The position numbers and the translations under genes are program-made. DNA of 64,000 nt from Micromonospora carbonacea (GTDB taxonomy: Bacteria; Actinomycetota; Actinomycetes; Mycobacteriales; Micromonosporaceae): positions 5,252,501 to 5,316,500 of the forward strand of contig NZ_JACHMZ010000001.1 in assembly GCF_014205165.1 (NCBI RefSeq), in the 5' to 3' direction. Positions 46,976 through 55,751 of this stretch are shown one piece after another. Each line of letters begins with the position of its first letter. Position 1 is the stretch's first letter. The notes beneath the pieces are model-generated. The model searched no databases, was not told the DNA's origin, and was given only the letters and a program-made list of their open reading frames with translations.

Positions 46976-49900
46976 GACGGCTGCTCCGACTCCTCGGCCT
47001 GCCAGGCAACGGTGATCCGCCGTCCGGCGGTGACCTCGGCGCGCAGCTCGCCGACGAGCCGATCCAGTTCCCGCACGTCGGCGACGGTGACGCGGCGGGC
47101 AGCGGGCGGCGGGAGGACGGGGTCCGCCGGCTCGCGCTTCCCCGGGATGACGACTCGCGGGTTCGAGTTGTCCGGCGGCGTGACGATGACCGGATCGCGG
47201 TCGACGACCGGTGGGTTCGGGACGACGGCCGGGTTCGGCGGGACGGGCGGGTCCGGGACGGGCGGGTTCGGGGGGACCGGCGGGGTGTGCTCGGCCAGCA
47301 GGGCGGCTGCGGCGGCGACGGCCTCCTGCAGCGCCTTGACCAGGTCGGAGCCGTGCTGCTCGTCCCGGGCGGCGGCTCGGAGCCGGTCGAGCAGCGCGCG
47401 GGCGCGGGGGTCACTGCCGGCCCGCTGCTCCACCGCGTTGATCAGCGGCCACTGCGCGCCGGCCAGCGCCGAGGTGAGCCGCTGGGCCTGCTTGAAGACG
47501 CCGCTCGCCGCCTGGCCGTCCAGGCCGCCGAGGCGCTCCTCCCCCTCGGCGGCCACCCCGACGAGCACCACGTCGTCCCGCTCGCCGGCGACCTGGGTGA
47601 GCAGCTCGGCGACCCGCCGGGCGGTGGCGAGCCGGCCGGTGGGCGCGCCCAGGTCCAGGCCGAGGGGCACCGCGTGCGTCTCCAGGCTGGTCACGAGGCT
47701 CCGGGCGGATTCGGCGTACGTGGTGGCGACCTCGCGCATGTCCTTGGCCATGTCGGTGAGGTTGGCGGGGGTGCGGAAGCGGGGCAGGACGACACCGAAG
47801 AAGGGCTGCCCGAACTCCAGGGCCGCCTTCCACGCCTTCTCGCCCGGCATCGGCGGGTGACGCAGCTCGAAGCGGTCCTCCACGCCGTTGACCGCGCCGA
47901 CGGTCGTCTTGACGCCGTTGTCGTACCAGCTCAACTGCTGTTCGAGCGCGAAGACGGCGATGATGAGGTTCTGCAGGTCCCGGTCGAATCCGCGCCGCTT
48001 CGGCACGTCCAGCCACGCCCGCAGCCGGTGCACGGGGAAGTGGTCGCGGTAGTCCTCCTTGGCCGCCTCCTGCAGCAGGTGCCGGCTCCAGTGGCAGGTG
48101 GTGATCGCCAGCACGTACCGGTGGTCGACCACCTCGCCGAGCTGCAGGGGGTTGCAGATGCGGCGGAGCACCCGCTGGTCGGCCGGTGAGTCGATGGAGA
48201 CGCCGCGGGTGGGGTCGGCGGCGGCCCGCCTGGCGTACTCCAGGACCTTGGCGAGGTCGCCGCGGGTGAGCGGCTTCTCGTCCACTGGCAGGGCCGGGGT
48301 GCCCGGGTACGACCAATCCAGCAGCTCGGCGGTGAGGTTGCGGAACGCGTCGGTGAGCGTGCCGCCCCGGGGGTCGCCGATGCGCAGCCCCTCGGCCAGG
48401 GTGTGCAGCACCCCGACGGTGTCGTCGTGCACGTCGGAGGGCTGCGGGCTGGCCGCCCCGTACGCCTGCTTGAGGGCGGTGACCAGGCCGTCGCGGAGCT
48501 GGCTCTGCCGCTGCAGCAGGTAGACCCGGCCCTGCTGCCGGTCGGCCTTGGGCCAGTCGGCGGCGAGGGTGTTGAGCCGCTCCCCCGCGCCGCCGACGCC
48601 GAGCAAGTAGTTGATCTTTGCGAGCTGGGCGACCCGGCTCATCATGTCGTCGGTGAGATACAGGGGCAGCCAGAACACGGTGTTGGAGCCCCGAGGCAGT
48701 TCCTCGATGCGGGCCCGGTCGGCGCTGCGCGGGTAGTCCTGCGGGTCGAACGGGTAGTCGATGACGATCCGCCACGACTCGCCCGGGGCGAGCAGCGCGG
48801 CGATCGGCATCGCGTCGGTGTCCCGGACGTTGCCGAACTTCACCTGGACGATGTGCCGCCGCCCCCGCCACTCGCGCGGCTGCTGCAGCTCGCCGTGGCT
48901 GCCCTCGCTGCCGGCCAGCCCCATCTCGGCGCTGATCAGCTCGCGCAGCAGTTGCTGCCGGACGCCGGCCGAGGTCTCGTTGTGCGGGACCAGGTCGAGC
49001 AGTTTGTCGAAGTCGACGGTATGCAGCTTGAGCGACACGACCGGGTCGTGGTCGTCGGTCAGGTGCAGCTCGCCGGCATCCTGTTCGATCTTGCGCAGCC
49101 GGTTGAGCACCATCGTGTTCTCGTAGCCGGGGATCGGCGAGGAGATGGAGCCGAAGTTCAGCGCGTGCAGCTTCGCGGCGGTGAGGCTGTGCAGGGCCGG
49201 CACGTCGGGCACCAGCGCGCCCAGCAGGATCGTCTTGACGAGCCTGTCGTCGAGCTGGAACTGGGTGTGCGAGGCGGCCTTCTCCTCGTCGATGCCGTTG
49301 AGGGTGAGCAGGATGGGGCGCAGCTTGCGCAGGTAGAGGGTGCGGGCGGCCTCGAACTGCTGGCGCAGCTTGGGCCGGTCGGGCAGCTCGCCGTGCAGCA
49401 CCAGCGGGTCGAACAGGGCGGCGACGCCGATGAGGTCGTTGACCCGCAGGCTGTCCCGCCGCTCGACCAGCAGCTCCGTCATCACCTTCAGCGCCGTCCG
49501 CTCGCGCTGCAGCGCCTGGGAGAGCGCGACGAGGGTCGCCACCAGGGCCGGCGAGAACGGATAGAGCTGGCGGAAGGCGGTGGCGTCGGAGCCGATGCCC
49601 GCGTCGCCGTACTGCGCGCCGAGCAGCAGGGTGTCCCACACCTCGCGGTGGTGCCGCACGGCGGCGAAGGCGTTGTCGATCACCGCGCGGGCCGTGTCGT
49701 CGTTCGGCTTGAGCAGCCGCTTCTCGGTGATCTCGGGCAGGTTCGTGTCGGCCAGGACGATCTCCCCGAACCGCCCCTGGAGGCTGCGCATCACGTGCGC
49801 CAGCGCCTCCCGCTCGGTGCCGCCGACCTGCGGGCCGAGGAAGTCCTCCAGGTTGCGCTGGCGGGCCACGAAGGAGACCAGCGGCAGCGGCCGGGCGGCG

Positions 49901-50778
49901 TCGGCGGACTCGACCAGCTTGTTGAGCTTCGCGCCCTCGGTGTTGACGAAGGTGTAGTCGGCGATCCGGCCGGAGAGCCAGAGGATCAGCTCGTCGAGGA
50001 AGAGCACGATCGCGTCGTACCCGAGGGCCTTCGCGTGCCGGGTGATCACCGCGAGGCCGGTGTCGAGGTCAAGGTATTCGGCGCTGTGCACCGCACCGCT
50101 GAAGAACGCCTGGGTGAGCGCGCTGACCAGGGCGTCGCGCTCCTTGGTGCCGGGCGGCTGCGCGGCGGCCTCGGCGTACCGCTGCGGGTTCCAGCCCTCG
50201 GCCTGGGCGCGCATCGCGGCCAGGCCGACGGCCGCGCCGGGCGCGGTCGCGCCGCCGCCCAGGGCCGCGAAGAACTTGTCGTCACCGAGCGTCCGGCGCA
50301 GGCCGGCGGCGTTCTCCAGCAGCGCGTCCGACCGGTGTACGGCGGGAACGGGCGCGTCCGGGTGGGCGACGGCGACGTGGCGCAGGTAGCCCTCAAGGAT
50401 CGCCTGCTCCACCGAACGCGCGTCGAGCATGTGCAGGGTCAGCGTGAGGAACTTCCGGCCGGGCAGCCAGGGGTCGGCGGCGACGACCGGGCCCGTCAAG
50501 TTCCGCACCTTCCGGGCCTCGGGGTTGTGCGCGAGGACCTCCCGCAGCACGGCCATGAAGTGCGACTTGCCGGAGCCGAACGAGCCGTGCAGGAACGCCG
50601 CCTGGGAACGGCCGGTGGTGACCGCGTGCCCGATCCGGCGCAGCGCGTCGGCGAAGTTGTCCCGAAGCTGGTCGGTGACCACGTACCGGCTCAGATCCGC
50701 GCCCTCGGCGGCCTTCACCACGAAGTCGCCCTCACCGACGGACGTCGGGATGTCGATCAGGTCGCGCAGCAGCGTCAC
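46972..50778 (-). CDS. pglY: BREX ATPase PglY (BrxC-like)
   Basis: 1268 residues, close to the size of S. coelicolor PglY. Walker A is HGSFGSGKS at residues 64-72, in the N-terminal AAA-like ATPase domain beginning DLIDIPTSVGEGDFVVKAAEG. The long C-terminal part is helical with a Pro-rich segment near 1165-1200 (repeated PPVPPNP-like units). It is the BrxC-type large ATPase of the system. GGAGGA precedes the GTG at 50778. It is the first gene of the second BREX operon, divergent from the qatB-like gene. Confidence 0.92.
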   Translation of the reverse strand: MTLLRDLIDIPTSVGEGDFVVKAAEGADLSRYVVTDQLRDNFADALRRIGHAVTTGRSQAAFLHGSFGSGKSHFMAVLREVLAHNPEARKVRNLTGPVVAADPWLPGRKFLTLTLHMLDARSVEQAILEGYLRHVAVAHPDAPVPAVHRSDALLENAAGLRRTLGDDKFFAALGGGATAPGAAVGLAAMRAQAEGWNPQRYAEAAAQPPGTKERDALVSALTQAFFSGAVHSAEYLDLDTGLAVITRHAKALGYDAIVLFLDELILWLSGRIADYTFVNTEGAKLNKLVESADAARPLPLVSFVARQRNLEDFLGPQVGGTEREALAHVMRSLQGRFGEIVLADTNLPEITEKRLLKPNDDTARAVIDNAFAAVRHHREVWDTLLLGAQYGDAGIGSDATAFRQLYPFSPALVATLVALSQALQRERTALKVMTELLVERRDSLRVNDLIGVAALFDPLVLHGELPDRPKLRQQFEAARTLYLRKLRPILLTLNGIDEEKAASHTQFQLDDRLVKTILLGALVPDVPALHSLTAAKLHALNFGSISSPIPGYENTMVLNRLRKIEQDAGELHLTDDHDPVVSLKLHTVDFDKLLDLVPHNETSAGVRQQLLRELISAEMGLAGSEGSHGELQQPREWRGRRHIVQVKFGNVRDTDAMPIAALLAPGESWRIVIDYPFDPQDYPRSADRARIEELPRGSNTVFWLPLYLTDDMMSRVAQLAKINYLLGVGGAGERLNTLAADWPKADRQQGRVYLLQRQSQLRDGLVTALKQAYGAASPQPSDVHDDTVGVLHTLAEGLRIGDPRGGTLTDAFRNLTAELLDWSYPGTPALPVDEKPLTRGDLAKVLEYARRAAADPTRGVSIDSPADQRVLRRICNPLQLGEVVDHRYVLAITTCHWSRHLLQEAAKEDYRDHFPVHRLRAWLDVPKRRGFDRDLQNLIIAVFALEQQLSWYDNGVKTTVGAVNGVEDRFELRHPPMPGEKAWKAALEFGQPFFGVVLPRFRTPANLTDMAKDMREVATTYAESARSLVTSLETHAVPLGLDLGAPTGRLATARRVAELLTQVAGERDDVVLVGVAAEGEERLGGLDGQAASGVFKQAQRLTSALAGAQWPLINAVEQRAGSDPRARALLDRLRAAARDEQHGSDLVKALQEAVAAAAALLAEHTPPVPPNPPVPDPPVPPNPAVVPNPPVVDRDPVIVTPPDNSNPRVVIPGKREPADPVLPPPAARRVTVADVRELDRLVGELRAEVTAGRRITVAWQAEESEQPS

Positions 50779-51127
50779 CGGTGTTCCTCCAGCCTCCCCA
50801 GGGTGCCCGACACGCTACCCATCGACCCGAATGCTCGGGTACCGCACCGGATGGCCATTTTGCGGGCCGGGCGACGGGTCCATGGTGGACCGTTGGCGGA
50901 CAGTTGCGCCGTTCGTCGGAGAAGGCGCAGCTCAGCCGGCAACCTCTCAGCAAAGGACACTGATCGGCAGCCCGCATAGGTCAACTTCCCGACAGATGCG
51001 CACGCTCGATGAGAACTGGCTGGCCAACCGGCCCGGGGATCGAGATCGCAACCGTCGGGATATAGACGACTACTTTTAGTTCTCATACACTCCGCTCGGC
51101 GGCTGCCTACCCGGTGGGGATGAGCAG
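50779..51127. other. Divergent control region between pglY and the qatB-like gene
   Basis: 349 bases with no convincing gene. The minus-strand promoter of pglY must lie on the left. The right part has an AT-rich patch (about 51055-51092) with a -35/-10 pair for the plus strand. A 27-codon frame (50996-51079) exists but lacks a ribosome site. Confidence 0.55.
51063..51091 (+). promoter_or_regulatory. Candidate promoter of the qatBC-like pair (-35 TAGACG, -10 TACACT)
   Basis: TAGACG (51063-51068) and TACACT (51086-51091) are 17 bases apart in an AT-rich patch unusual for this genome, 36 bases before the ATG at 51128. Pattern-based inference. Confidence 0.5.
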
Positions 51128-51928
51128 ATGGGCACATCGACGAAATTGCCGGGACCGCGCGGCGGGCCCTGGACACCGACTCGCGGCCAGTTGAGCCGAT
51201 GGGGCGGCGCGGCTGGCCGGCCCGCGCCCTCAACGGATCATTCGTCCCCGGCGGGCCGCCCCTGCCCTGACACCCGGGAATCGGCGGAACACCTCGCCAG
51301 GCGGTGCCGGCGCGCATTGACGGACACCCTCCGCAGCGACCCGGAGATGTCCGGTCTCCACCAGGCCGCTCTTCGTGCCGGCCACGAACTCGTCAGCGTC
51401 CTCGCGGCCTTTCTCGACCGCGAATCAACCCTGTGGACCGAGGTGCCTGGTGCCACGAGCCAGACGCGAGAGGACGAGTTCGTGGCGCGGTTCGTCGCCG
51501 TCGTCGGTGGCGAGGGCGGCCTGGTGGGCGACTCCGTCGCGCGTCGCGCGGCCCGCCGGACAGCCGAGAAGCTACTGGACGGCTGCCCAGCGGCGGCCTC
51601 CGCCCTTCGCTCCGGGCGAGAACCCGCGCGCATCGACGGCGAGGCCTTCTGCGCCCTCTACCGGTTCTTCTTCGGCGAGTTCGTGGGCCAATTCGTCAGC
51701 ACGGTGATTGCCGAGGGCCTGCCCATGGTGATGCCGCTGGCACTTCCGTTCGATCCCACGGGCCTCATCGCCAGCGCCGTCACGAGACAGGTCATCCAGG
51801 TGCTCCCCGACCCCTGCGCCGAGGCCGGCGGCCGTGAGCCTCGGCAGAGTCTGCTGGCCGAGACGGCTGACGAACTGGTGACCGACATGGTCGAGCACGC
51901 ATTCGGGTTACGGGAGACGAGCCCATGA
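51128..51928 (+). CDS. QatB-like protein of a Qat-type anti-phage pair
   Basis: 266 residues. The N-terminus MGTSTKLPGPRGGPWTPTRG has the form typical of QatB (MGTS followed by a Gly/Pro/Trp-rich segment), and the rest is a helical domain (about 55-260, including ALRAGHELVSVLAAFLDR and CALYRFFFGEFVGQFVSTVIAEGL). QatB works with QatA, QatC and QatD in Qat defence. The next gene, QueC-like, overlaps its stop codon by 4 bases, exactly as qatB-qatC. No qatA ATPase gene lies upstream. After Met removal the N-terminal residue would be Gly. The match is from memory of the family, without a search. Confidence 0.68.
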   Translation: MGTSTKLPGPRGGPWTPTRGQLSRWGGAAGRPAPSTDHSSPAGRPCPDTRESAEHLARRCRRALTDTLRSDPEMSGLHQAALRAGHELVSVLAAFLDRESTLWTEVPGATSQTREDEFVARFVAVVGGEGGLVGDSVARRAARRTAEKLLDGCPAAASALRSGREPARIDGEAFCALYRFFFGEFVGQFVSTVIAEGLPMVMPLALPFDPTGLIASAVTRQVIQVLPDPCAEAGGREPRQSLLAETADELVTDMVEHAFGLRETSP

Positions 51929-53223
51929 CCACGCACCGGTACGCCTACCACTACGTCACTGACGGGGCGGCGAGGACTTCCCACGCCGGCCATCTCGTGA
52001 ACGACCGGCTGTTCCGGGCCCGAGGCAGCGCCATCGAGCGAAACCTGTCCCCGGCGCCACCGCCGCCCGTCTGGGCGCAGGATCTCCTCCGCATCGCCAA
52101 GGCCACCTACCTCGCCGACAAGCTCTCCCGGCGGGACCGCACACCGGACCGCTGGACTCGGGACATCGACCTGTCCATCCAACTCGTCGAGCCGGACAGG
52201 TGGAGCAATCGCGCCGAGCCGCTGCTGGCCGCGTTGCTGGAGACCCTGACGGCGGACCGCTGGGAAATTCGGTTCCGTCCCGGCGCGGTCGGCCACCGGG
52301 GCGTACCCGGCTGGCTGTTCGACGACGCACCGGCGGAGGAGGTGGCGCTCTTCTCCGGCGGACTCGACTCCACCGCCTACGCGGCAGAACGGGTTGGGAC
52401 GGCCGGCGGCCCGCTGTTGCTGGTGTCCTACTACGACCCCGCGCTCAAGCACCGACAGGAGGAACTCCTCGACGCCGTCCGGCGTCTCGGCTCCCGCCCG
52501 CTTATACACCGGGCCGTGCTCCTGCAGTCCAGGGCCAACGGCGTACGCCTCGAGCCGAGTTCCCGCTCCCGGGGGCTCCTGTTCCTGTCCACCGCCGTCT
52601 ACGCGGCTGCCGCGCATCTCGCCTCCCGGGTCACGGTCCCCGAGAACGGGCAGTTGGCGGTGAACCCGCCGTTGACACCGGCGCGCATTGCCGCCTGCTC
52701 CACCCGCTCCGTGCACCCTCGGACCCTGCACCTGGTCAATCAGCTCATCGAAACGGTCGGCGGGAGGGTCGAGGTGGTGAACCCTCTGTTGTTCGACACC
52801 AAGGGTGAGGTGTGCCGCCGAGCCCTCGACGCGGGACTGCCACCCGCCACACTGATGGCGACGGTGAGCTGCGGCCACCCGCCCCGGAACTACAGCGCCA
52901 GCCGCTTCGACCACTGCGGGCACTGCTACCCCTGCCTGGTACGACAGTCCGGCTTGCTCGCGGCCTCGGGACGGGACGACACGCCGTACGAAAGGGATGT
53001 CTGGGCCCCGGCAGCCGGCAGGAACGACGTCGGCCATCGCGACGCCCTGCACGCATGGCTGGGACGGGGTTTCGGCATCCGCGAAGTGACGACAGACGTT
53101 CCCCTCCCCCCGCAGACAGACACATCCGCCCTCCTGCGGACCCTGCTACGGGGGCGGAGGGAACTGAACGACCTCTTCGCCCGCCATCACATGCCCGGCT
53201 CGACCAGAACGCCAGCAGCCTGA
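51925..53223 (+). CDS. QatC-like protein (QueC-family PP-loop enzyme)
   Basis: 432 residues, nearly twice the length of housekeeping QueC (about 230) but the usual size of QatC. The ATP-binding PP-loop is SGGLDST at 144-150 and the zinc-site cysteines are C316, C331, C334 and C337 (VSCGHPP...HCGHCYPCLVRQ). QueC turns carboxydeazaguanine into preQ0; defence-associated relatives use the chemistry on a partner instead. The N-terminal ~135 residues are specific to the longer group. The ATG at 51925 overlaps the previous stop (ATGA). No queuosine or deazaguanine genes (queD, queE, tgt) and no qatD (TatD-type) gene are adjacent. Confidence 0.8.
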   Translation: MTTHRYAYHYVTDGAARTSHAGHLVNDRLFRARGSAIERNLSPAPPPPVWAQDLLRIAKATYLADKLSRRDRTPDRWTRDIDLSIQLVEPDRWSNRAEPLLAALLETLTADRWEIRFRPGAVGHRGVPGWLFDDAPAEEVALFSGGLDSTAYAAERVGTAGGPLLLVSYYDPALKHRQEELLDAVRRLGSRPLIHRAVLLQSRANGVRLEPSSRSRGLLFLSTAVYAAAAHLASRVTVPENGQLAVNPPLTPARIAACSTRSVHPRTLHLVNQLIETVGGRVEVVNPLLFDTKGEVCRRALDAGLPPATLMATVSCGHPPRNYSASRFDHCGHCYPCLVRQSGLLAASGRDDTPYERDVWAPAAGRNDVGHRDALHAWLGRGFGIREVTTDVPLPPQTDTSALLRTLLRGRRELNDLFARHHMPGSTRTPAA

Positions 53224-53271
53224 ACAGCCTCGGCGCCCCGGTTCTCGCGGCAAGCCAGGTGCCGGGCCCGT

Positions 53272-55239
53272 TCAGAAGGGATTCAGAGCTGCCAGGGCGG
53301 CGGGCAGGTCGTCGCCCTCGGCCAGCAGCACCGGCCCCTCGTCGGCGTGGCGGTGGATGGTGCAGCCGCCCCGGGTGAACCGGACGGTGAGCGGCTGGTC
53401 GGGGTGCCCGGCGGCGAGGCGCAGCAGGGCCGGCACCGGGTCGGCGGGCAGCGGCCGGGCGCCGGACCGGGGCACGGGGACCGGCGCGTCCGGGTCGGCG
53501 GGGACGGTCTCGGGGAGGGTGGCGTCGAGGCCCTCGACGCAGTGCGCCACGGCCGCCTCCGGGCTGGGCCGGCACGGCAGGTCGTCGGGGTGCACCGGGG
53601 CGGCCGGCGGGCGCAGCTCGACCGACCAGAGCACGCCGTGCGCCCGCAGCAGCCCAGCCGGGTGATTCCGCAGATCGACCAGATTGACCACCAGCGCCAG
53701 GTCCAGGCCGTGGGCGAGCCGGAGCAGCTCGGCCAGCGGCGGCGCGTCGGGGCGTACGGCGGTGACCAGCAGGCGCGCGGCGGGCAGCGCCGGGCCGACG
53801 GCGGCCACCTGCTCGGCCACCGGGTCCGCGCCCGCCCAGGGCAGGGTGACGTAGCCCTCGCGCACGTCCGGCGAGAGGTCGTGGCCGCCGTCGGCCTCGG
53901 CGAGGTCTTCCGGGCGTACGCCGAACACGGCCGCCCAGGCGGCCAGCCGGTAGCGTTCGGGGAGCCGGACGACGAGCCGGCCGCCCGCCCCGCCGCCCGC
54001 CGTGGTGACCGCCTCGGGTGTGCCGGCCCACCAGGCCAGGTGCACCACCCGGTGCCGCAGGTCGGTCAGGGTGAGCAGCGCCGCGTCGTGCACCCGGCCC
54101 GTGCCGCCGCAGGTCGTGCAGACGCGCCGGGTCGGGCGGCAGTCGGGGCAGCGGCGCTCGGGCAGCGGCGCACCGAGCCACGGCGGGTCCGGGGGCTCGG
54201 CCGCGCGTTGCAGCGGCGTCCGGGTGCGGCGGAGGACCTGCCCGGTGGACTGCTCGACCAGGGTTTCCACCGGCTCGCCGGTGCGCAGCCCGGTGTGCCA
54301 CCAGCGGCCGTCCCGCCAGATCGCCTGCGCCCCGGGCCGCCCGTCGCCGCCCGGCGGCCCCGCGCAGTCGGCGCGGACGCGGCGGGCGACCCCGGCCACG
54401 TCGACCGTCGCCGCCGGCAGCAGCGGCCGGAGCGGGTCGGGGCACAGCGTGCGGGCGGGGGCGGCCTCGCCGCGTTCGCCCAGCCCGGCCAGCGCGTCGG
54501 CCACGTCGGTGGCCGCGAGGGCGGCGGCCAGGTCGGCGTACGCCGCCTCCGGCGGGTGGGCGGGCACCGGGGAGCCGGGCACCTCGTAGCGCACGGCCCA
54601 GCGCAGCTCCCCGTCGTGGCGGCGGGCCTCCACGACCAGGTCGAGCAGGAGCAGGTCGGCCAGCGCGCAGAGCCGGGCCAGCCGCCGCCCCGGGTCGACC
54701 GGGGGCGGGGCGGCCGACCGGCCCAGCCACACCCGCCACGCCGGCCGCGCGGCCTCCGCGACGGCCCGCGCTGCCAGCTCGTGCCGCTGCGCCGCCGGCA
54801 GGTCGGGCCGCCAGGCCGCCGGCAGCCGTACGCTCGGCGGCTCCCCGACGGTGGCGGGGGCGACGCCGGCCCGGGCGGCCAGTTCGCGCACCCGGGGCGT
54901 CAGCTCCACCGCCCAGCCGCCCGTCGCATCCGGGCGCGGGTCGAGGTCGGCCGGCAGCACCTCGTGGGAGGCGACCGCGCCGGTGTCCAGGTTGGCCACC
55001 GTGAGCACGAGCTGGGCTCGCAGCCGGCCCCGCAGCCCGCAGCGGCGGCAGGCCACGGCCACGCTGCCGGCGCCCCGGCACAGCCGGCACCGCCGGTACG
55101 GCTCCCGCTGCCCGCCGACGCCGCCGCCCGGCGCGTCGTCGGCCAGGTCGAGGTTGCCGTAGCGGGTGCAGCGGCACGGGTCGAGCCGGAAGGTCAGGCC
55201 GTCGCAGTCCGGGCAGGCGACGGTGGTCGCGGCGGTCAC
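53272..55239 (-). CDS. Large zinc-ribbon protein, function unknown
   Basis: 655 residues, not assigned. It has three cysteine clusters: ACPDCDGLTFRLDPCRC near the N-terminus, YRRCRLCRGAGSVAVACRRCG (about residues 50-70), and RRCPDCRPTRRVCTTCGGTGRV near the middle, the latter with the CxxCxGxG pattern of DnaJ zinc centres. The remainder is mixed alpha/beta, with no catalytic motif recognised. The GTG at 55239 overlaps the preceding gene's stop codon by 4 bases, so the two are coupled. It converges with the QatC-like gene with only 48 bases between. A defence role is possible from location only. Confidence 0.72.
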   Translation of the reverse strand: MTAATTVACPDCDGLTFRLDPCRCTRYGNLDLADDAPGGGVGGQREPYRRCRLCRGAGSVAVACRRCGLRGRLRAQLVLTVANLDTGAVASHEVLPADLDPRPDATGGWAVELTPRVRELAARAGVAPATVGEPPSVRLPAAWRPDLPAAQRHELAARAVAEAARPAWRVWLGRSAAPPPVDPGRRLARLCALADLLLLDLVVEARRHDGELRWAVRYEVPGSPVPAHPPEAAYADLAAALAATDVADALAGLGERGEAAPARTLCPDPLRPLLPAATVDVAGVARRVRADCAGPPGGDGRPGAQAIWRDGRWWHTGLRTGEPVETLVEQSTGQVLRRTRTPLQRAAEPPDPPWLGAPLPERRCPDCRPTRRVCTTCGGTGRVHDAALLTLTDLRHRVVHLAWWAGTPEAVTTAGGGAGGRLVVRLPERYRLAAWAAVFGVRPEDLAEADGGHDLSPDVREGYVTLPWAGADPVAEQVAAVGPALPAARLLVTAVRPDAPPLAELLRLAHGLDLALVVNLVDLRNHPAGLLRAHGVLWSVELRPPAAPVHPDDLPCRPSPEAAVAHCVEGLDATLPETVPADPDAPVPVPRSGARPLPADPVPALLRLAAGHPDQPLTVRFTRGGCTIHRHADEGPVLLAEGDDLPAALAALNPF

Positions 55240-55577
55240 CGGGGCGGCCGGGCGGAGCACGGCCCGTCGTGGTCGGTGCGGCGGGCGCAGCGGCGGCGGT
55301 CGGGCAGCGGCAGGTCGCAGAAGACCGGTTCGCGTACGCCATGCTCGTCCTCGGCCGAGACGGTCGTCTGCCCGGCGTCCACCTCGGGCAGGAACGTCAC
55401 CGACCGGGCCAGCGCCGCCGCGAATCGCCGGGCGGTGGGCAGGTCGGCGGCGGTGAACGGCAGGTGCACCACCCAGCGCCCGCTCACCGGCGGATCGCCT
55501 GGCGGGTGCGGACCGGACGGACAGGATGGGGAATCGCGCGCACGGCGCACCTCCTCGACGACCATTCGATGCGGCAA
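55236..55577 (-). CDS. Small conserved hypothetical protein with C-terminal Cys motif
   Basis: Up to 113 residues. The conserved part begins near SGRWVVHLPFTAADLPTARRFAAALARSVTFLP and ends in CDLPLPDRRRCARRTDHDGPCSARP, a likely small metal site. It overlaps the zinc-ribbon gene by 4 bases. The start is uncertain: ATG 55577 gives the full length, while a GTG at 55487 starting at VSGRW fits the conserved domain better. Function unknown; probably works with the downstream protein. Confidence 0.6.
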   Translation of the reverse strand: MPHRMVVEEVRRARDSPSCPSGPHPPGDPPVSGRWVVHLPFTAADLPTARRFAAALARSVTFLPEVDAGQTTVSAEDEHGVREPVFCDLPLPDRRRCARRTDHDGPCSARPPR

Positions 55578-55729
55578 TTAATGGGCCGTGGAAATTCCAC
55601 GGCCATCGCCTTTGTCAGGGCCATCTTGTAAGGTCAGAGGCACTATCACAACGAATGCCCCCTCACACTGTTCCGCTAATCGTCCGCAACATTCGGTGTT
55701 CCAGAACGGGGCGTCGAGATGTTGCAAAA

Positions 55730-55745
55730 CGCAACGGGGAAAGGA
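55730..55745 (+). promoter_or_regulatory. Palindrome GTTGCAAAACGCAAC upstream of the XRE regulator
   Basis: An inverted repeat of GTTGC around AAAAC lies just before the ribosome site of the XRE gene, with a further GCAACATT to the left. A plausible autoregulatory operator; inference. Confidence 0.4.
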
Positions 55746-55751
55746 GGCCGG

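Noticed and set aside
50996..51079. 27-codon frame MRTLDENWLANRPG... before the qatB-like gene
   Set aside because: No ribosome-binding site, and its 3' end overlaps the candidate promoter. It could be a short peptide but nothing supports it.
51925..53223. Ordinary queuosine/preQ0 biosynthesis by QueC
   Set aside because: The protein is about 200 residues too long, no queD, queE, queF or tgt genes are adjacent, and the partner gene is QatB-like; a housekeeping role cannot be fully excluded.
52745..55342. An 865-codon minus-strand frame across the zinc-ribbon gene
   Set aside because: Arg/Pro/Ala-rich shadow of the gene in another frame; the alternative frame has coherent cysteine motifs and a coupled start.
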